Assembly (NCBI GenBank): GCA_003427395.1
Contig: BFEA01000087.1
Coordinates: 1,458,564 to 1,478,563, forward strand
Length of the DNA: 20,000 nt
Source: Chara braunii
Lineage: Eukaryota; Streptophyta; Charophyceae; Charales; Characeae
Direction of reading: 5' to 3'
The first letter of the stretch is position 1. The number at the start of each line of letters is the position of its first letter. The translations under genes were made by a program, and so were the position numbers. Positions 1 to 8,569 of the stretch are shown here, one piece after another. The notes under the pieces were generated by a model that made no database searches, was not told where the DNA came from, and saw nothing but the letters and a program-made list of their open reading frames with translations.

Positions 1-1080
1 GAATCGATATGCTCTGGTAGGCTGGGTTTGGGAGATGAGTATGCCCCAATCCCCAGTTTTCCACGAAAAGTCCTCCCTTAGGAGGGAGAGCCATTGTGAT
101 GGAATACTCTTCTGGATCGTCGCTAGGTTCTCAGCGAGGGAGTGACAGCCTTTTAGGACATTTCGTAGTTCCTGTTCGGTGACCCATCGTCCTTGGTCCT
201 CTACCCAGATGTGTTTTACCTGCCACACACCTTTTTCCACCCAGGATAGCCATCTTCGGTCCTTTGCGCGTAGTGTCCACGTGACTCCGCTAGGGTCGCT
301 GATCCAAGGGTTGCAGAAGAGAGGTTGTCTCAGGACCTCTTCTTTGTTTCCCGGTGAACCGTGTTTACTTGGCATCAGTCTCCGCCAGGCTTTGATGACT
401 GGACTCCAATATGAGATGGCTGTTTGAGTGGGAATTGTGATGGGCTCTGCCAGGTTTCTCCTTCGAGGTCTGCCTGATTTGATTGCCCAGTCCTTCGCCA
501 TGAGCCAGTACAGACCTCTCATGTTCAGGGGGGAGTTGATGGGCGCCAGGTTTCTGATGCTGTCTAGAGCCATCTGGGTCCAAGGAAGGGACTGTCTGAT
601 CAGGATCTTGATAACCCATTTCGTCTGCAGTGATATTGATTCCTGTTTGGGATCAATTAACCCAAGACCACCCTCCTGCGGTGTCCTGATGATGTGGTTC
701 CAGGCTACCCTGTTGATGCACGTGGTCCTGTTGGGGTCTCCAGTCCATAGATAGCATCTAGCTCTGTTCTTTAGCGTTTTGAGGTCGTCATCAGGGGGGC
801 ACCATATGGATGCCATGTACCACAGTGTGGAGAAGATTGCCGTGTTAATTAGTAATGCTCTCCCGATTAGCAAGGCCTGAGCGTTTTTGCAAGGGACCAT
901 GCGGGAGATTGCCCTAGAGACAAGGCTCTGGCCCATGCCTGGCCACACCCCGTTCTTGTTTACCATGATACCGAGGAATCTTAGTGCCTGATCTCCTGTA
1001 GACCATGACGTGGGTCTAATTAACAATGTTCTGAGATGAGCGCGCAAGAATCTTCTAGGTCCACGGTTTTCCAAAGGGGG
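1..1080 (-). mobile_element. LINE (non-LTR retrotransposon) fragment: C-terminal part of reverse transcriptase ORF, 5'-truncated
   Basis: Reading the minus strand in the frame whose codons end at position 1 gives about 360 codons without a stop, running from near 1098 off the left edge. Recognisable blocks, in order, are ALRFLGIMV (1-10 residues after the missing palm domain), a helix-rich stretch with RALLINTAIFSTLWYMASIWCPP, then WNHIIRTPQEGGLGLIDPK. This order is typical of the region after the reverse-transcriptase core in plant LINE ORF2 proteins, where the post-RT (zf-RVT-like) segment begins. The YADD catalytic motif and the endonuclease are not present. The LINE-like reading stops near 1060-1080, where it meets an A-tract and the minisatellite. 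This is the usual 5' truncation of LINE copies. The 3' end and A-tail lie outside the window. It could still be a young copy because the frame is intact, but it cannot encode active RT here. Confidence 0.85.
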
Positions 1081-1605
1081 AAAAAAAAAAGGGATCTTCT
1101 AGCTACCAGGAATTCCACGCACTGTCCCAGGTATTGTCCCAGATCTTCCTCTATTCCAGGGTCTATTCCAGGTCCCATTCGATGTCCTGTTCCATGTCCT
1201 GTTCCGCATCTTGTTCCACTGTTCCAGGTCTTGTTTCAGGTCTTGTCTCAGGTCTTGTTCCAAATTCTCTTCGAGATCCAGTTCCAGGCCCCATTCCAGG
1301 TTCTGTTCTGGGTTCCTTTCCAAAGGAAAAGAAAAGGATCTTTTCCTTTCTAGCTACCAGGAATTTCACGCACTGTCCCAGGTGTTGTCCCAGGTCTTGT
1401 TCTAGGTCCCGTCCTGTTCTAGACCTCTGTTCCAGGGCCTATTCCAGGTCCCATTCCTGGTACCTTTCCAGGTTCCATTCAATGTCCTGTTCCAGGTCTT
1501 GTTTCAGTCTTGTTCCAGGTGTTGTTTCAGGTCTGGTTCCAAATCTTCTACCAGATCCTGTTCCAGGCCCCATTCCAGGTTCTGTTCCGGGTTTCTTTCT
1601 TCACT
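1081..1605. repeat. Degenerate CCAGGTCTTGTT-type minisatellite with ~250 bp higher-order duplication
   Basis: The stretch is built from many variants of an 11-14 bp unit close to CCAGGTCTTGTT / CCAGGTTCCATT. At a larger scale two copies can be aligned. One begins near 1070 (TTTTCCAAAG, then A/G-rich, then TAGCTACCAGGAATTCCACG). The other begins near 1317 (TTTCCAAAGG, A/G-rich, TAGCTACCAGGAATTTCACG). Both end with a nearly identical GGCCCCATTCCAGGTTCTGT block (about 1287 and 1565). Translated frames here are only the repeat read as VPG/SRS-type peptides, so I do not call a gene. Confidence 0.85.
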
Positions 1606-2028
1606 GAGAAGTTGCAGAGACTCTCTAAGATCATGGTCGGATGACTAACTAAAGACCTACCTTCTACCTGTTGTCTTTAGAAAAGAGAGGAGATGGAAGA
1701 GGGGGAATGAAGTCCAAAAGCGCAACATATCAGACCTCTTGTAGAAGAGAGAGGAGTTTGGTTTATATTCTCTGTGCACTGACATAGCCATCAGCTGCAC
1801 AGATTGGCCGCTCGATTGCACGGTCAGGACTGGACTCTGCCGGACTGTTATCCAACCAACAACAGAGAGAACTACCGCAAGGAGAATCGGACAAAGTAAT
1901 AGCACAGAGAGAATTTCAAAGTCGAAAGAGAGCCAGATGCATGCACTTGAACGTGAATCAGAGAGAGCATAGAACTGGTGAAAGAAGCGAGCTTGCCGGG
2001 AACTCAGGCCTGATGGCACCCGCACGTA
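1606..2028. other. Non-coding stretch, nothing identified
   Basis: I see no RNA gene, repeat or convincing coding region. A minus-strand open frame over 1657-2058 begins with GTG, has no recognisable domain and ends inside the inverted-repeat element that follows. Confidence 0.4.
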
Positions 2029-2246
2029 AGCTCCCGTCTTCCCCCGAATGCAACACACCTAAATTGTGAATCAATGCATAATTTGAAGTCCCAAGTCCGG
2101 TCAGACACAGTCATATTGACGGTGCGTCCTAGAACACAACCGGTACGGTTCCCAATTCTGAATGCATACAAGCCATAAGTACGTGCTCAGAAACAGTCGT
2201 GACAGTCGTATTGAGGGTGCATTGCGTTCAGGGGAAGACACTAGCT
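2029..2246. mobile_element. Inverted-repeat (MITE-like) element, related at its ends to the elements near 17.1-17.8 kb
   Basis: The left end (2029-2053) and the reverse complement of the right end (2222-2246) match at 20 of 25 positions, both reading AGCT...GTCTTCCCC.GAA.GCAA. The left end is almost identical to the arm of the palindromic elements at 17.26-17.84 kb (GCTACCGTCTTC.CCCGAAT). Inside are two similar direct segments, near 2109 (CAGTCATATTGACGGTGCG) and 2205 (CAGTCGTATTGAGGGTGC). There is no coding capacity. The size of about 218 bp and terminal inverted repeats suit a non-autonomous DNA element. Confidence 0.55.
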
Positions 2247-2290
2247 CAGTGCACAGATCTCGCTTATGCCGCTAAGTTGCCACCGAATAG

Positions 2291-2427
2291 CATATTACAT
2301 ATGTGCCTGTGTGCCCTTTATAGCCTATTGTGATTCTTTTCAGCCAATGGGATTTGTGAATTTGACGGGTATATGGATTTTCCGAAGGTCATATTACATA
2401 TGTGCCTGTGTGCCCGTTATAGCCTAT
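2291..2427. repeat. 38 bp direct repeat pair, 99 bp apart
   Basis: Positions 2291-2328 and 2390-2427 are identical except for one base (CCCTTTATAG against CCCGTTATAG). The unit begins CATATTACATATGTGCCTGT. The pair could be the ends of an inserted segment or a local duplication. It contains no known motif I can name. Confidence 0.8.
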
Positions 2428-2823
2428 CTTCGCCGATTCTTCGGTCCTGTTGTCTCTCCGAGGCTTCTTCAGCGCGGGCGAGACTGTGCCACTGTGGCTC
2501 ATTCAGTCTCAGAGTTATGATAGAACAAAGTCGACAAGTGTCAGGGAGTCCTCTCTAGCATCGTGCCTTCAGCACAATCTGGAAGGGAGAGAAAGAACGA
2601 AGCTCAAGACCCGTACTACAAAAAAGCAAGCAGCTAGAGAAGAGAGGAGAAGAGAAAAAAAGAGAGAGACGATCTCCATTTGCTCTATTGCATTTCGAAG
2701 CGCATAGCTCGGGTCTCATGGTTGGGACAGAAAATGCCAACGAGGTTGTAGCAGCCCTGTCTAGCATGCTGCCCTCTGGAGACTCTGGAAGACACAGAGA
2801 CGGAATAATGCTCAAGCTACACA
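2428..2823. other. Non-coding, purine-rich in part, upstream of U6-like sequence
   Basis: The segment 2575-2670 is rich in GAGAGA/GAAGA. I looked for the plant U-snRNA upstream element (close to TCCCACATCG) and for a TATA box about 30 bases before 2824, and found no clear match to either. Confidence 0.4.
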
Positions 2824-2952
2824 GTCCCAAGCAAACAGGTAGGGACATCCGTTAAAGAAGAGATAGGAACAATGCCGAGAAGATTAGCATGGCCCCTGCG
2901 CAAGGATGGAACACAGAGATCAAAAACATTTTCTGACATGGTCCATTTTTTT
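2824..2952 (+). ncRNA. U6 snRNA-like sequence, full length but diverged (probable pseudogene)
   Basis: U6 snRNA is the catalytic RNA of the spliceosome. The core here matches plant-type U6: GGGACATCCG, then GAGAAGATTAGCATGG, CCCCTGCGCAAGGATG, and at the end CATGGTCCA followed by seven T, which would act as a pol III terminator. The 5' stem GTCCC/GGGAC is present, but its loop has 13 bases where the plant loop is a short TTCG type. The total is about 129 bases against about 102 usually. The ACAGAGA box that pairs with the 5' splice site reads GCCGAGA. The region between GGATG and ATGGTCC is longer and altered. No upstream element or TATA box is seen. I infer a pseudogene or a divergent non-functional copy. 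The identity as U6-derived is firm. Confidence 0.85.
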
Positions 2953-2999
2953 AGTGGGTTATAAAAATAAAAAAAAAGGAGGAGAAAAAAAGGTACATT

Positions 3000-3371
3000 G
3001 TCAAATGACGAATAACAAACAGGAGATCGAAGGTTCCCGTTGCATTTGAAAGCCCATTGCTTAGGTTGGCAGATTGACTAATCAGATGTCATTTGACTCT
3101 CATAGCCGATGTTCCGTGAAGTTCAACCAAAAAAAAGAAAAAGTGTACCATGTTCTTAGCCTGCTATCCACGGATATTATCAGGAAGCAAACAGCACTTA
3201 GGGGGCCACATACTCACACTAGGACTTTTCTACGTGCCCATAATTGCAGTCAGATGCATCCAGGTCCGGCCATAAATGTGGTCAAATACGTTTTCAGATA
3301 GAGCTGGTGTGATTACACCCTTAATTATCCACATTCTGCCAGGCTTTCTTGCACCAATGTACAATTATTAT
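3000..3371. other. Non-coding stretch, nothing identified
   Basis: AT-rich intergenic sequence with short A-runs. I see no RNA gene or conserved coding frame. Confidence 0.4.
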
Positions 3372-3426
3372 ACTCTAATTATTATCTAATACATGCATTT
3401 ACTCTAATTATCTACTACATGCATTT
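3372..3426. repeat. Short tandem duplication (29 bp + 26 bp)
   Basis: ACTCTAATTATTATCTAATA...CATGCATTT (3372-3400) is followed directly by ACTCTAATTATCTACTA...CATGCATTT (3401-3426), differing by a 3 bp gap and one substitution. Confidence 0.75.
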
Positions 3427-3510
3427 ACCAACATGATTCTTCCTTAACCACCGACCCTTCTTTAACCACTGTCTCCCACTTCGTTGTTCCCTCAGAGTCT
3501 GTGGATGAAC

Positions 3511-3740
3511 ACCGAACGAGGGTACGAACCCTCGAGCTTAGCCTTGCCAATGGGCAGTTTTCTCTTGAATCAAGATCATTTCGAGACGGTCACCCCCATT
3601 TTCTCTGTCCCACCCACCCCAGGGTGGGGTTGTGTAGGCTATCATGTCGTTTCCTTGAGCAGGCAGCAACCAAAAACTTTAAGAGGGATTTGAACCCTCA
3701 ACCTTCAGCATTGGTAAGGCTTTGCACAGACATGTAGATA
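3511..3740 (-). repeat. tRNA-related region with two T-arm/B-box motifs (SINE-like)
   Basis: On the minus strand, 3699-3683 reads GAGGG TTCAAAT CCCTC, a textbook T-arm with a perfect 5 bp stem, 7-base loop and B-box GGTTCAAATCC. About 50 bases upstream is a weak A-box-like TAGCTAGTATC. A second T-arm-like hairpin, CGAGGG TTCGTA CCCTCG, lies at 3534-3517. The bases before both T-arms are similar (TTACCAATGCTGAAG and TTGGCAAGGCTAAG). No complete cloverleaf with acceptor stem can be formed, so I call tRNA-derived sequence, perhaps a SINE head or paired tRNA pseudogenes, and not a working tRNA gene. Confidence 0.5.
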
Positions 3741-3809
3741 CTAGCTATGGTTTTGATCTACACACAAAAAAAAAGGGAAAAGAAAAAGAAGACCAACAAG
3801 AGTCATGTG

Positions 3810-3924
3810 ATGATACGAGGTCCGTTAATGAAACAGGGAAGATTAGCATGGCTCCTGCACAAGAATGACGCGGAAAAATCGAGAAATAGCCCAAAACCCA
3901 GAACAAAAAAAAAAAAAAAATGCA
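3810..3924 (+). pseudogene. Retroposed U6 snRNA pseudogene with A-tail and probable target-site duplication
   Basis: The segment 3818-3896 matches plant U6: AGGTCCGTTAATG, ACAGGGAAGATTAGCATGGC, TCCTGCACAAGAATGACGCG, AAAAATCGAGAAATAGCCCA. The 5' stem-loop is missing. The ACAGAGA box reads ACAGGGA. In place of the pol III T-run there is an A-rich end followed by 16 A (3905-3920). AGTCATGTG (3801-3809) and AGTCATATG (3925-3933) flank the insertion and match at 8 of 9 bases, as expected of target-primed reverse transcription by LINE machinery. It is not expected to be functional. Confidence 0.8.
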
Positions 3925-3933
3925 AGTCATATG

Positions 3934-5189
3934 GTATTAGCCCTTACGGCAGAACAGAACACGTATACATTGGCAGTGGCAGCGACCATGACACCAAGCG
4001 AAAGATGGCACCGCACAGCAGCCGTGAGCAAAATGGAAAATACAACAAGCAAACACACATCACCATATCCCTACCAATACCTTCTCACAGAGTTTACCTA
4101 CCTCTCTCTCTCAAGCTCCGGAATTTATCTACCTCTATCTCCCAGACGTCATCTGTACCTCTCTCCCCCAAGCCCAAGTCTCTCTTTTCCATATCACCAA
4201 AGCCAAGGGGATGCCCACCGTGTCCACCTTCACTGCTGCCACAGTATACTCGTTGACATCACCATATATAGCAAATTAGCAAGTTGAACAAATATTGCAA
4301 ACATCACCTGCACCACCTTCTCCTGCCCCCATTGCACATCTTGCTTTTCTTGTTGACGACACCAAGTTACATTGCAATGGCATTGCAGACGCCACTGGCG
4401 GTATGTTTCCCGTGTGTCACTTTTCACATGTCGAATCTGTGTCGATTGCAAAATACTAAAAATAGCAAAAACACTCGAAACTGCAACGATGTGGCGCAAA
4501 TTCGCGCAATCCTTTCATAACGTTGGCATACTAACAAAATCAGGGAAAAAAGCAGAGGGGAAAAAAAAGAAGAAGAAGGGGGAAGGCAGATATCACACTG
4601 GGGGCAGCACATAACCACAAAACAGTCGAAACATTGCTTGCTGGTGGCTAAAGACGTGAAAGTTAAATGGTCCTCGAACAAGCGGCAAAAAAAAAGCTTG
4701 GAATAATTGTTAGACAACAATATTGCTGACCTTGTGGGGCCGATTTTAAAAAGACGATGGAAGATCAGTATACCTCATTCACAGAAGATATTTAATTTGC
4801 TGATGTTCAATTGATGGCAGAAGACGCACAGTCAGGAGACATCCTCACATCGCGACTTTTCACATGACGGAAGATAGTATACATTATCTGCAACTGCGCA
4901 ACGGAAAATAACAAGTCGCTTCCATCATCTGTTCGGCACAGTACTCTTTTTTTCGCCTAAGCTTGCAGAACCCAAGACATATCAACATCCCTCAATTTTT
5001 TCCCCAGACTGTCGCGCTTACAGACAGAGCTGAGACAATGTCATACGGTAATTGATGTCGCCCCAGAGTCTCGAGTGCAAGATCACTGCCACGGTTCCAT
5101 ATAGGAATGAGCGGGCAATGTTCGCCACCCCCCTGTCCAGCAAGAAGAGCATACGCATTGGCCTCAGATGCAAACCATTTGCGGATTAC
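3934..5189. other. Non-coding stretch with degenerate TACCTCTCTC repeats
   Basis: Between about 4096 and 4175 the motif TACCTCTCTC/TACCTCTATC recurs four times. The rest contains A-rich runs (4560-4580, 4686-4695) and short open frames with no recognisable domain. Nothing else can be supported. Confidence 0.4.
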
Positions 5190-5512
5190 TTCTCCCATCC
5201 CATAGTATTAGGCTAAAAAGAGTACAAAGTCTGAAACAGCATATCAGATTCTGCATAAAGTGCGAGCCGTGAGAGCTGCAGCTGCAAGTTCAAGCCACTC
5301 GCAGCAACAGCCAACACAACAAGATAATTTCATTACGTCAACAGCGATACCGCTGATTCTGCTCCCATCCCGTAGGCTAGTAAGAAGAGCTGAAAGTTCA
5401 GTACACCATATCTTCTTGAGACTTGGCTGCTGCGAATTCACGCCGCTCACAGCTAACGCCAACAGGCCCAACACAATATCTCACTGAATCAACAGCAATA
5501 CCCCTTCCGGCT
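5190..5512. repeat. Diverged tandem duplication, unit about 150-170 bp
   Basis: Copy one (about 5190-5363) and copy two (about 5365-5512) align along their length. Both start TCCCATCCC.TAG, continue with GAGTACAAAGTCTGAAACAG / GAGCTGAAAGTTCAGTACAC, share GCAAGTTCAAGCCACTCGCAG / GCGAATTCACGCCGCTCACAG and CCAACACAACAAGAT / CCCAACACAATATCT, and end TCAACAGCGATACC / TCAACAGCAATACC. They are clearly related but well diverged. Confidence 0.7.
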
Positions 5513-5537
5513 GATTAACGATTCCACCAGCGACGTA

Positions 5538-5573
5538 GGGGGGGGGGGAAAAAAAAAAAAAAAAAAAAAAAAA
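5538..5573. repeat. Homopurine tract G11 A25
   Basis: Eleven G are followed directly by 25 A. It could be the A-tail of a degraded retroelement or a slippage product. No element body can be recognised next to it. Confidence 0.9.
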
Positions 5574-7284
5574 GTCTTATCCTTCAGAAGCATTACTATA
5601 TCTCGAACGCCAAGGCCCAAGAACCTCTCGAATTCAAAGCCAATTCTGCACCTCCTCATGTTCGCCACCGCGTTTTTACTATCAGACTTGGCATGATTCT
5701 ATCAACGCGGTGTGAATCCTCCATGTCTCCGAATAGAACCCGGTGACGACCCTATTAATGGAGAATGATATCTAATCATCCAATTCTGACAAAGAAACAA
5801 TTCACCGATCACTGATGTGCACCCCCCCCCATTGACCACCCCTCTAGCACACCTGAGTTCCGATGAAGAAGATCAACATCAAATCACCAGACTTAAATGA
5901 AGAAAGGTTAGTCAAGGTGATAGATCGTGGCGATTGTTGCTACAAACACTCGCCATCGTGCCGATTGTTGCGACAAATCGGCAGTTCGCTGTAATCCCAA
6001 GGACATGCAACAGACACTCAACATCATCACGATGCGGAATTGTTGCTTGAAAGCTTGGAGAGAGTTCAACTGATAAGGGACAGTTGGGAAGAGGGAAAAA
6101 AATGGGGGAAGGAAGGGGATGGTGGGCGCGGGTGGGGGTGGGGGGAAAGGGGAGAAGAATGAGAGCAAACAGAGTTGTGTTCAGAACAACCTGCGAGTTC
6201 CGCCGGAGCATGGAATAAATGGGCAGAAATGCTTAACCTAGTGCTGATTCCTATCTCTACTCATCAGCCTACTGTGACCATCACAGAATTTACATAGTAT
6301 CCCAGAGGACAACATAAAAATGCCTACCTCCATTTTGCAGCGGACAAGGAAACAATGACTAGTACCTCCATCTCCCTCTCTCCACCCTTCCTCTATGCTT
6401 ACCGCCTTCAGGCATGAGGGAAGAGGGAATGAATCGTCTGCAGAAATGCTTATCATAAACCGTGCGCTCTACATTTCCTCCCCTACCACTACTTGCTTCA
6501 TACACGGGAGACAGAAACAAGGAAAAACAAACAAACAAACGAGAAAGTTAATCCTCATTGCAGCTACCACGGCTATTCTTGCCGTCTGCGCTACTCCTCC
6601 ATCTGGTCTTTCCTGACAAATAGAAAACGGACATTAAACATCTCTCGAAAAGACAAAATGGCTGCAAATCCTACTTACTCCTAACTCACTGAGAAGAGTT
6701 TACGAGCTCTCATTTAGAGTTTCTAAAGGTATAATCCTGTATACAAAGCCCCTCCCTCTACAACCAACAGAATCCTTGGGCAGGTAGGCTAAGCTGCCCA
6801 GCATGGGCATGGCACGGGCAGCAAAGAACCGTAAAGACCTTGGAGAAGATATGGAACATCTTCCCGTCTTCGACTCTGAAAAATCTAACGACAACAACTC
6901 AAAGAATTAAAAAAGGACGGAAATAGTAAAAGATTTGAAGGACTGAAAAAACTACCATGGCGGCAATGACTTAAAGAATCCACACACACGCACACACTGG
7001 TGGACAACGTGCATCACCTGCATGTCTCTGTCCGTGAGCTTCCCCTCGTCTCAGGTGAAAGATGCTTCCAAATTTTTAAAAATGATGATGACAACGACGA
7101 TGTAAATAAGCCTGGCGACCTGTACAACAATGTCGCAAGCACAGCAACAGCAAAAGAAAATGACAAAGAGGTCAGCCGCGAGAACAAATGGAAGACAAGG
7201 TGCCACCACAAAGTAAATGAATGCATGATATTCCACTAAAAAAAAAATGAAAAACAGTTCAAAAACTAGAGGCCATAATTTTAA
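5574..7284. other. Non-coding stretch, simple repeats only
   Basis: It contains a C10 run near 5822, a purine-rich G/A stretch at 6090-6165, an AAAC repeat at 6524-6541 and a CA-rich run at 6980-6998. Open frames are short and several start at GTG or TTG only. The frame 7000-7239 starts with GTG and shows no domain. I see no gene I can support. Confidence 0.4.
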
Positions 7285-7680
7285 TCCCAAAAGGCACCCA
7301 GTGCCACCCACTACCACAGGAAGCACATTTTTGAATTTTCTAATTAAATTTTTACTTCATTATGAACTTCAATGTATTTCTCCATTTCTTATCAACAACA
7401 GGAAGAGGAGGCATCACCATCAAGCACAACATTTATGTCCACAAAATAAGAGGTCATAAATTCTCATAATTTTCCTCCCCCAAACCACCCAATAAAGTTG
7501 AAACTTGAAAACACATTTGTTCCTATGTTCTTTATGACATAGTAATTTGGTATTAATATAATCTAATAATCGTTTATACTTTTGTCCATTTCCCATCAAC
7601 AACCGTGAATGGTATCACCACATTCACCACCAAGCGAAAAAAATAAAATATATGACATCCACAAAAACAAAGACAGCACA
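7285..7680. repeat. Diverged tandem duplication, unit about 200 bp, AT-rich
   Basis: Copy one (about 7285-7480) and copy two (about 7481-7680) share, in order, CACCCA, a segment with GCACATTTTTG / ACACATTTGTTC, TCCATTTCTTATCAACAACA / TCCATTTCCCATCAACAACC, GGCATCACCATCAAGCAC / GGTATCACCACATTCACCAC and ATGTCCACAAAAT / ATGACATCCACAAAAA. Alignment by eye is convincing near the right halves and weaker near the left halves. Confidence 0.55.
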
Positions 7681-7689
7681 CCCATGAAC

Positions 7690-7832
7690 TGTTGAAATAC
7701 AGACCTGTGTTCGAATCCAGATGATGGAACGTGACCAGTAAAACCAACTACTAATGAATTGCTTCGGGCCGGTCAGCTCAATGATAATATCTCAAGGCCG
7801 TCGCCCTTTTAAAAGAAAAAAAAAAAAAAAGA
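7690..7832 (+). mobile_element. SINE-like unit with B-box-like motif and A-rich tail
   Basis: It contains TGAAATACAGACC then GTTCGAATCC (7709-7718), which fits a pol III B-box. After about 50 bases comes a 39 bp block at 7768-7806 (GCCGGTCAGCTCAATGATAA ... GGCCGTCGCCC), then an A-rich tail from about 7811. The B-box part recurs near 14390-14422 and the 39 bp block recurs at 13532-13570, so this looks like a dispersed tRNA-related retroposon. No target-site duplication was established. Confidence 0.5.
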
Positions 7833-8569
7833 CCACTTTTTCGCCGCCAACACGCCCAAGAAATCTGAAAATAGTAGAATACATTAGAAAAAAATTATCC
7901 ACTGGTACTTCTCCATTCCTCTCCCCACCTCCTTTTCCTCATCCTCCGCCAATCCTTCTTAGACCTCCCACTATAATCCCGATTTCCCCTTCTTTGTTTT
8001 CTTCTTCCCCCACTCGTCTATGTCTCTGAGTTGAAATGACTGATTTGAAGGTTGTCCGGAATTTCAAATTTGTCCAAAGCACTGACCTGAGGATCTCAGC
8101 CCCCCGGACCGCAAATTGAAGATCGCTCCTGCGGACAGTAAGTCACTGCCGTAGGTTAAGTTTTGTACATTATGGTACGAATCCAAACAATTCAGACTCG
8201 ATTTAGCCGGGGGTTAGCATCCTCGGGGACTTGTACGTCAGAAGTGGACATGCGGCTGACAACCAAGGGAGCAGAGTGCATAAGGACATATTCGAATTCC
8301 AGAATGATTTGTTCGTGCTGTAGAATCTTTCAGCGTGATCGGTACACACCCCCTCCACACAATTTCATGGCCAGTGTGATGGAGCTCAGACAAGGAGGAT
8401 CGACGAGATATTGGAAGGGATAATCAAAATTCAATCGGCTGGGTTTGAAGAAACCAATATGCACACTGATTTCCTTCCTTCCGGATCTCATTTCATTCGG
8501 GATAGTACATCGATTTCGATCTTTGAAAGGTTATACGGTCGGGAATATTTACCAATCCCTGGTCTTGCT
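7833..8569. other. Non-coding stretch downstream (3' side) of the large minus-strand gene
   Basis: This should hold the 3' untranslated region and terminator of the gene read from 13342 to 8570. On the minus strand I find no AATAAA. A C/T-rich patch is seen at 7905-8010. No other gene can be supported. Confidence 0.4.

Noticed and set aside
1036-1607. Overlapping plus-strand open frames (105 and 157 codons) with SRS/VPG-type peptides
   Set aside because: They are the translation of the 11-14 bp minisatellite in different frames.
1657-2058. Minus-strand frame of 133 codons with a hydrophobic stretch
   Set aside because: It starts at GTG, not ATG, has no domain and overlaps the inverted-repeat element.
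2824-2952. U6atac (minor spliceosome) instead of U6
   Set aside because: The GGGACATCCG 5' part and the GATTAGCATGGCCCCTGCGC core are those of U6; the U6atac pattern does not fit.
7000-7239. Plus-strand frame of 79 codons
   Set aside because: It starts with GTG, and no domain, codon bias or context supports it.
7709-7718. Working tRNA gene at the B-box motif
   Set aside because: No acceptor stem or full cloverleaf can be formed around it.
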